Assembly: GCF_904831005.1 (NCBI RefSeq) | Contig: NZ_LR882982.1 | Location: 2,976,001 to 3,040,000, forward strand | Source of the DNA: Microbacterium hydrocarbonoxydans | Lineage (GTDB): Bacteria; Actinomycetota; Actinomycetes; Actinomycetales; Microbacteriaceae | Direction: 5' to 3' | DNA: 64,000 nt | Shown: positions 59,600 through 64,000 of the stretch, in pieces | How the letters are laid out: every line of letters begins with the position of its first letter | Position numbering within the stretch: position 1 is the stretch's first letter | Notes under the pieces: model-generated | Databases searched by the model: none | Seen by the model: the letters and a program-made list of their open reading frames with translations, nothing else | What the model was told of the DNA's origin: nothing | Translations under genes and position numbers: made by a program

Positions 59600-61639
59600 T
59601 CAGCGCGCCCTCGGCGCGGCGCCGGTGTCGATGAACGTCCATCCGTAGGCGCCGAGCTCGCGACGCGCATCGGTCGAGCCCGTGAGCACGTCGGTGCCGG
59701 ACACGTCGACCGCGAACGGTTCCGCACTGTGGTTGATCACGGTGAGGATGCTGCCGCGGCGGGCGATCTCGACGTGCTCGGGGAGCCCGGCGATCTCGGC
59801 GGCCACCCCGGCCTCGGCCGCGAGCCAGCCGAGCACGGCCGTCATGCCCGCATCGTCGGGAATCGTCGCGAGGTAGTAGCCGTGGCCGTCGCCGAAGGTC
59901 TTGCGCGTGAATGCCGCGCGCCCGGCGGTGCGCCCCTCGGTGAAGCGCCCGAGCACCTCGGCATCCTGCACGAGGAGCTCTTCTGCGAAGTACTGCCCGA
60001 CGATCGTGCCCGCGGGGCCGTCGAGGGGGGCTTCCGACTGGCCGGGGCCATCGGGAACGGCGTGGTTCGCGACCTCGCCGGCCGAGTCGGCCGACCGTAC
60101 CGACTCGGGGGCGACCAGCGCGCCGAAGTCCTCGAGCGCGACGCCGAGCGCATCGCGCAACGAGACGATGAAGCCGCCCTCGCGGAACGCGTCGTCCTGG
60201 TCGACGACATCGCTGAACGCCGAGACGAAGAGGTTTCCGCCCTGCTCGACGTAGGCCGAGAGGTTCGCGGCGCCCTCGTCGCCGAGCAGATACTGCTGAG
60301 GCGCCACCACCAGCGAGTACGCGCTGAGGTCGCTGGTCGTGTTCACGATGTCGACCGCCAGGTTCTGGCGGTGCAGCGCCGCATGCCAGCGGTGCGAGAG
60401 CGTGAGGTAATCGAGCACGATCGGATGATCGCGACCGTCGATCGCCCACCAGTTCTCCCAGTCGAACACGAGAGCGATCTTCGCCCCCGACGAGACGTCC
60501 GGCATGTCGGGCAGCTGCGCGAGTCGACCGCCGAGCTCGACGACCTCCCGCCAGGTGCGGGTGTCGAGCCCGGCCTGCGGCACCATCGCGGAGTGGAACT
60601 TCTCGCTGCCGCGGCGTGACTGCCGCCACTGGAAGAACATGATGCCGTCGGCACCGCGGCCCACCGCCTGCGCGCTGATCGCGGCCATCTGTCCCGGTGC
60701 CTTCGGGGCGTTGGTCGGGCGCCAGTTGAGGGCGTTCGTCGACTGCTCGGTGAGGATCCACGGCACGCCCGGCTTGAGGCCGCGCATCAGCTCGCGCGCG
60801 AATGCCGCTCCGCGGAACGATTCGGGGTCGTTGGGGTCGGGGTAGTTGTCGTCGCTGATCACGTCGACCTCGGCCGCCCACTTCCAGTAGTCGGCCGGGG
60901 GGAAGGCGCCCATGAAGTTGGTGGTGATCGGCTGGGTCGCCCCGGCGGCGCGGATGATGTCGCGCTCCATCACGTACAGCTCGAGCAGGGTGTCGGAGGT
61001 GAAGCGCTTGAAGTCCAGCACGCTGGTCGGATTGATGCTGTACGGCGCCTTGCGCGGCGGCACGATCTGATCGAAGGCGGTGTAGCGCTGCGACCAGAAG
61101 TCAGTGCCCCAGGCGTGGTTGAGGGCGTCGATCGTCGTGTACTTGCGCTGCAGCCACACCCGGAACGCGTCGCGTGCAGCATCCGAGTAGTCGTAGTGCA
61201 GGTGGCATCCGTACTCGTTGTTCACATGCCACAGCACGACGGCGGGATGCTCCGCATAGCGCTCCGCGAGCGCCGTCACGAGCTCGGACGCGAGGCGCCG
61301 GTAGACCGGGGACGACGGGGCGTAGGCCTGGCGGCTGCCGGGCCAGAATGTCGAGCCGTCGGCATCCTGCGGCAGCATCTCGGGATAGGCGGCCGAGGCC
61401 CACGGGGGAGGGGAGGCGGTGGCGGTGGCGAGGTCGACCTGGATGCCGCCGTCGTGCAGCAGCCCGATGATCTCATCGAGCCACTCCCAGTCGAACTCGC
61501 CCTCGGCCGGCTGGATGCGCGACCACGAGAAGATGCCCAGGCTCACGAGCGTCACCCCGGCCTCGCGCATGAGTCTGACGTCGTCGGGCCACACTTCTCG
61601 TGGCCACTGCTCGGGGTTGTAGTCGGCGCCGTAGTGCAT
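59600..61639 (-). CDS. Beta-galactosidase, GH42
   Basis: A 679-residue GH42 enzyme. TIM barrel starts YGADYNPEQWP; acid/base Glu142 in NNEYG, nucleophile Glu298 in LTEQS; trimerisation and C-terminal domains follow. There is no signal peptide, so it works on imported galactosides; some GH42 members act on alpha-L-arabinopyranosides, which would suit this locus. The GCAAGCGCTTTC site 17 bp upstream links it to the amylopullulanase operator type. Confidence 0.92.
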   Translation of the reverse strand: MHYGADYNPEQWPREVWPDDVRLMREAGVTLVSLGIFSWSRIQPAEGEFDWEWLDEIIGLLHDGGIQVDLATATASPPPWASAAYPEMLPQDADGSTFWPGSRQAYAPSSPVYRRLASELVTALAERYAEHPAVVLWHVNNEYGCHLHYDYSDAARDAFRVWLQRKYTTIDALNHAWGTDFWSQRYTAFDQIVPPRKAPYSINPTSVLDFKRFTSDTLLELYVMERDIIRAAGATQPITTNFMGAFPPADYWKWAAEVDVISDDNYPDPNDPESFRGAAFARELMRGLKPGVPWILTEQSTNALNWRPTNAPKAPGQMAAISAQAVGRGADGIMFFQWRQSRRGSEKFHSAMVPQAGLDTRTWREVVELGGRLAQLPDMPDVSSGAKIALVFDWENWWAIDGRDHPIVLDYLTLSHRWHAALHRQNLAVDIVNTTSDLSAYSLVVAPQQYLLGDEGAANLSAYVEQGGNLFVSAFSDVVDQDDAFREGGFIVSLRDALGVALEDFGALVAPESVRSADSAGEVANHAVPDGPGQSEAPLDGPAGTIVGQYFAEELLVQDAEVLGRFTEGRTAGRAAFTRKTFGDGHGYYLATIPDDAGMTAVLGWLAAEAGVAAEIAGLPEHVEIARRGSILTVINHSAEPFAVDVSGTDVLTGSTDARRELGAYGWTFIDTGAAPRAR

Positions 61640-61655
61640 GGACCCACCTTACCGG

Positions 61656-61667
61656 CAAGCGCTTTCC
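61656..61667. promoter_or_regulatory. GCAAGCGCTTTC operator before GH42
   Basis: It differs by one base from GCAAGCGCTTGC in the amylopullulanase promoter and lies 17 bp before the GH42 start. Confidence 0.55.
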
Positions 61668-61678
61668 CGTGCGTCCGC

Positions 61679-61742
61679 TTCTCGAGTCGCGCGCTTGCCG
61701 AGAGAAGCGCCCTCCGGGCCGCGAGATGCGCGATTCGGAAGT
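61679..61742. repeat. Decayed type-3 palindrome (copy 4)
   Basis: Outer arms CTTCTCGAGTCGCGCGC and ATGCGCGATTCGGAAG are complementary with several mismatches. It lies between the divergent GH42 and mmsA genes. Confidence 0.5.
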
Positions 61743-61822
61743 GCAAGGACGCCCTAGTAAATCCGCGGAGGCCGAAGTATCATCGTCATAGTGCCAAAGA
61801 CGGCGCGAAGGGACATCGCACA

Positions 61823-63325
61823 ATGACTCGTACCATTCCCCATCTCGTAGGCGGAAAGCACCTCACCCCCGAGAGGGGACGCTTCGCCGATGTGTTCGAT
61901 CCCAGCACGGGATCCGTGCAGGCGCGCGTGCCTCTGGCCTCGGCCGACGAGGTCGCCGATGCGATCGCGAACGCCGAGGCCGCGCAGGTCGAGTGGGCGG
62001 CGACCAATCCCCAGAAGCGCGCCAGAGTGCTGCTGCGGTTCCTCGATCTCGTGCAGCGCGAGATGACCGAGCTCGCCGAACTCCTCGCGAGCGAGCACGG
62101 CAAGACGGTCGACGATGCGAAGGGCGACATCCAGCGCGGCCTCGAGGTCATCGAGTTCTCCGCCGGCGCTCCGCATCTGCTCAAGGGTGAGTACTCGACG
62201 GGTGCGGGCGCCGGCATCGACGTGTACTCGATGCGGCAGCCTCTCGGGGTCGTCGCAGCGATCACCCCGTTCAACTTCCCGGCCATGATCCCGCTCTGGA
62301 AGGCAGGCCCCGCTCTCGCCGCCGGCAACGCGGTGGTTCTCAAGCCCAGCGAGCGCGATCCCTCGGTGCCGGTGCGCATCGCCGAGCTGTTCCTCGAAGC
62401 GGGGCTGCCCGCCGGGGTGCTCAACGTCGTGCACGGCGACAAGGAGGCGGTCGACGCGCTGCTCACCGACGACCGCATCCGCGCCGTCGGCTTCGTGGGC
62501 TCGACCCCGATCGCCGAGTACATCTATTCGACTGCCACAGCGCACGGCAAGCGCGCGCAGTGCTTCGGCGGTGCGAAGAACCACATGATCGTGATGCCCG
62601 ACGCCGACCTCGACCAGGCCGTCGACGCACTGATCGGCTCGGGATACGGGTCGGCGGGGGAGCGCTGCATGGCGATCTCCGTCGCGGTGCCCGTCGGGCA
62701 GGAGACGGCGGATGCTCTCGCCGCCAAGCTCACCCAGCGCGTGGCGCAGCTGCGGATCGGCCCCTCGCTCGCCTCCGACGTCGACTACGGGCCGCTGGTC
62801 ACACGGGCAGCGGTCGAACGCGTCGAGGGGTACATCCAGCAGGGTGTCGACGAGGGAGCGACTCTTCTCGCCGACGGTCGCGGCTTCACGGTGCCCGGGC
62901 ACGAGCAGGGCTTCTACCTCGGGCCGACGCTGTTCGACGACGTGACCACCGACATGGCGATCTACCGCGAGGAGATCTTCGGGCCGGTGCTCGTGATCGC
63001 CCGCGCCGCCGACTACGAAGAGGCGCTGCGCATGGCATCCGAGCATGAATACGGCAACGGCGTCGCGATCTTCACGCGCGACGGAGACGCGGCCCGCGAT
63101 TTCGCCGCGCGCGTCGAGGTCGGGATGGTGGGCGTCAACGTGCCGATCCCGGTGCCGATCGCCTACTACACGTTCGGCGGCTGGAAGCGCAGCGGGTTCG
63201 GCGACCTCAACCAGCACGGTGCCGATGCCTTTCGCTTCTACACGAAGACCAAGACGGTCACGAGCCGCTGGCCGTCGGCGGGGATCCGCGAGGGCGCGAG
63301 CTTCGTCATCCCCACCATGCACTGA
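61823..63325 (+). CDS. mmsA: Methylmalonate-semialdehyde dehydrogenase (CoA-acylating)
   Basis: A 500-residue aldehyde dehydrogenase superfamily enzyme. It oxidises methylmalonate semialdehyde with NAD+ and CoA to propionyl-CoA in valine (and possibly inositol) degradation. Catalytic Cys282 is in GERCMAISV; ITPFNFPAMIPLW and FGGAKNHMIVMPDAD are MmsA-type. Start ATG 61823 (MTRTIPHLVGG) is chosen over a much longer upstream frame that overlaps other features. The acyl-CoA dehydrogenase follows after 72 bp. Confidence 0.94.
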   Translation: MTRTIPHLVGGKHLTPERGRFADVFDPSTGSVQARVPLASADEVADAIANAEAAQVEWAATNPQKRARVLLRFLDLVQREMTELAELLASEHGKTVDDAKGDIQRGLEVIEFSAGAPHLLKGEYSTGAGAGIDVYSMRQPLGVVAAITPFNFPAMIPLWKAGPALAAGNAVVLKPSERDPSVPVRIAELFLEAGLPAGVLNVVHGDKEAVDALLTDDRIRAVGFVGSTPIAEYIYSTATAHGKRAQCFGGAKNHMIVMPDADLDQAVDALIGSGYGSAGERCMAISVAVPVGQETADALAAKLTQRVAQLRIGPSLASDVDYGPLVTRAAVERVEGYIQQGVDEGATLLADGRGFTVPGHEQGFYLGPTLFDDVTTDMAIYREEIFGPVLVIARAADYEEALRMASEHEYGNGVAIFTRDGDAARDFAARVEVGMVGVNVPIPVPIAYYTFGGWKRSGFGDLNQHGADAFRFYTKTKTVTSRWPSAGIREGASFVIPTMH

Positions 63326-63397
63326 CCTCTCGCACCTCGCCCCGGCCGTCGAGCGAAGCCGACTGAGACGAAACGCATCACCCCACAAGGAATCGAT

Positions 63398-64000
63398 ATG
63401 ACAATGACCACCGTCACCACCACTGCCGAAGAGCGCGAAGCCATTCTCGACGCGGTCCGCGAGTTCGCCGACACCGAGCTCGCCCCCTTCTCGGCTGAGC
63501 TCGATGAGAAGCACATCTTCCCCCGGGACGCATTGGGCAAGGCCGGCGAGCTCGGCCTCGGGGGCATCTACGTGCGCGAGGAGTTCGGTGGCACGGGCCT
63601 CAGCCGCTCCGACACCGTGGCGATCTTCGAAGAGCTCGCGAAGGGAGATCCCGCGGTCGCCGCCTACATCTCGATCCACAACATGGTGGTGTGGATGATC
63701 GACACCTACGGCGACGACGCGCAGCGCGGCCGGTGGCTGCCCGATCTCACAGCGATGCAGGAGTTCGGCGGCTACTGCCTGACCGAGCCGGGCGTCGGAT
63801 CCGATGCTGCGAACGTCGCCACGAGCGCGGTGCGCGACGGAGACGACTACCTGCTCACCGGCGTGAAGCAGTTCATCTCCGGTGCCGGCGAGGCTGCGGT
63901 CTACGTCGTCATGGCCCGCACCGGCGAGCCGGGAGCCCGGGGCATCAGCGCCTTCCTCGTTCCGGGCGACGCCGAGGGGCTGAGCTTCGGGGCGCCCGAG
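63398..64000 (+). CDS. Acyl-CoA dehydrogenase (isobutyryl-CoA dehydrogenase-like), N-terminal part
   Basis: The first 201 codons; the gene runs past the window end. Translation gives AEEREAILDAVREFADTELAP, EEFGGTGLSRSDTVAIFEELA, GGYCLTEPGVGSDAAN and VKQFISGAGEAAVYVVMAR, typical of the N-terminal and middle domains of acyl-CoA dehydrogenases, most like isobutyryl-CoA dehydrogenase. It sits behind mmsA, so a valine degradation operon is likely. AAGG precedes the ATG; a GAGACGAAACGC repeat end (63365-63376) lies in the leader. Confidence 0.9.
   Translation, partial: MTMTTVTTTAEEREAILDAVREFADTELAPFSAELDEKHIFPRDALGKAGELGLGGIYVREEFGGTGLSRSDTVAIFEELAKGDPAVAAYISIHNMVVWMIDTYGDDAQRGRWLPDLTAMQEFGGYCLTEPGVGSDAANVATSAVRDGDDYLLTGVKQFISGAGEAAVYVVMARTGEPGARGISAFLVPGDAEGLSFGAPE

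Overview
The window is one continuous piece of a high-GC actinobacterial chromosome. GC-rich third codon positions, frequent GTG starts, ATGA-coupled genes, lipoproteins with actinobacterial-style signal peptides and an LAxTG-type wall-sorting motif all fit a Microbacteriaceae member; Microbacterium is the best guess by overall feel, not by a database search. No rRNA, tRNA, insertion sequence, prophage or CRISPR array was seen. 

Layout. (1) 0-6 kb: start of a divergent CGNR-type regulator, an EamA exporter, then a GntR regulator translationally coupled to a 2-methylcitrate cycle operon (prpD, prpB, prpC) for propionyl-CoA disposal. (2) 6-9 kb: a META-domain lipoprotein and a wall-anchored trypsin-like protease. 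(3) 9-47 kb: a very large pentose/arabinan catabolic region. It holds five LacI regulators, three CUT1 importers without their own ATPase, one CUT2 importer of the YtfQ-YtfR-YtfT-YjfF type with an extra ATPase, two GH43 enzymes, two GH51 alpha-L-arabinofuranosidases, a GH127 beta-L-arabinofuranosidase, a DUF624 protein, an alditol oxidase, an NAD-dependent sugar dehydrogenase/epimerase, the araD-araB-araA core and an aldose 1-epimerase. Arabinan or arabinoxylan would be cut outside the cell, arabino-oligosaccharides and arabinose imported, and arabinose converted through ribulose and ribulose 5-phosphate to xylulose 5-phosphate. (4) 47-53 kb: DJ-1/PfpI protein, LysR regulator, monooxygenase-fold membrane protein, thiolase, a nuclease-fold protein and a small lipoprotein. 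(5) 53-62 kb: a 2010-residue secreted amylopullulanase with two complete catalytic domains, and a GH42 beta-galactosidase that shares its operator type. (6) 62-64 kb: methylmalonate-semialdehyde dehydrogenase and the start of an acyl-CoA dehydrogenase, the valine route to propionyl-CoA, which connects metabolically to the prp operon. 

Regulation can partly be read. Two LacI proteins (8936-9946 and 23738-24784) share a recognition helix, and TACA-W-CG-W-TGTA palindromes lie at both of their modules. A second palindrome class, ATGTTMYCGGTAACAT, marks the LacI/CUT2 module. A perfect 18-bp palindrome precedes araDBA, TTTCGAAA sites precede the third CUT1 module, and GCAAGCGCTTGC sites precede the amylopullulanase and GH42 genes. 

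The most unusual content is intergenic. Five arrays of short inverted motifs have centre-to-centre spacing of 29-31 or 42-44 bp, close to three or four DNA helical turns. There are also four scattered ~60-bp imperfect palindromes of another family, and a MITE-like element with 11-bp terminal inverted repeats inside the prp operon.
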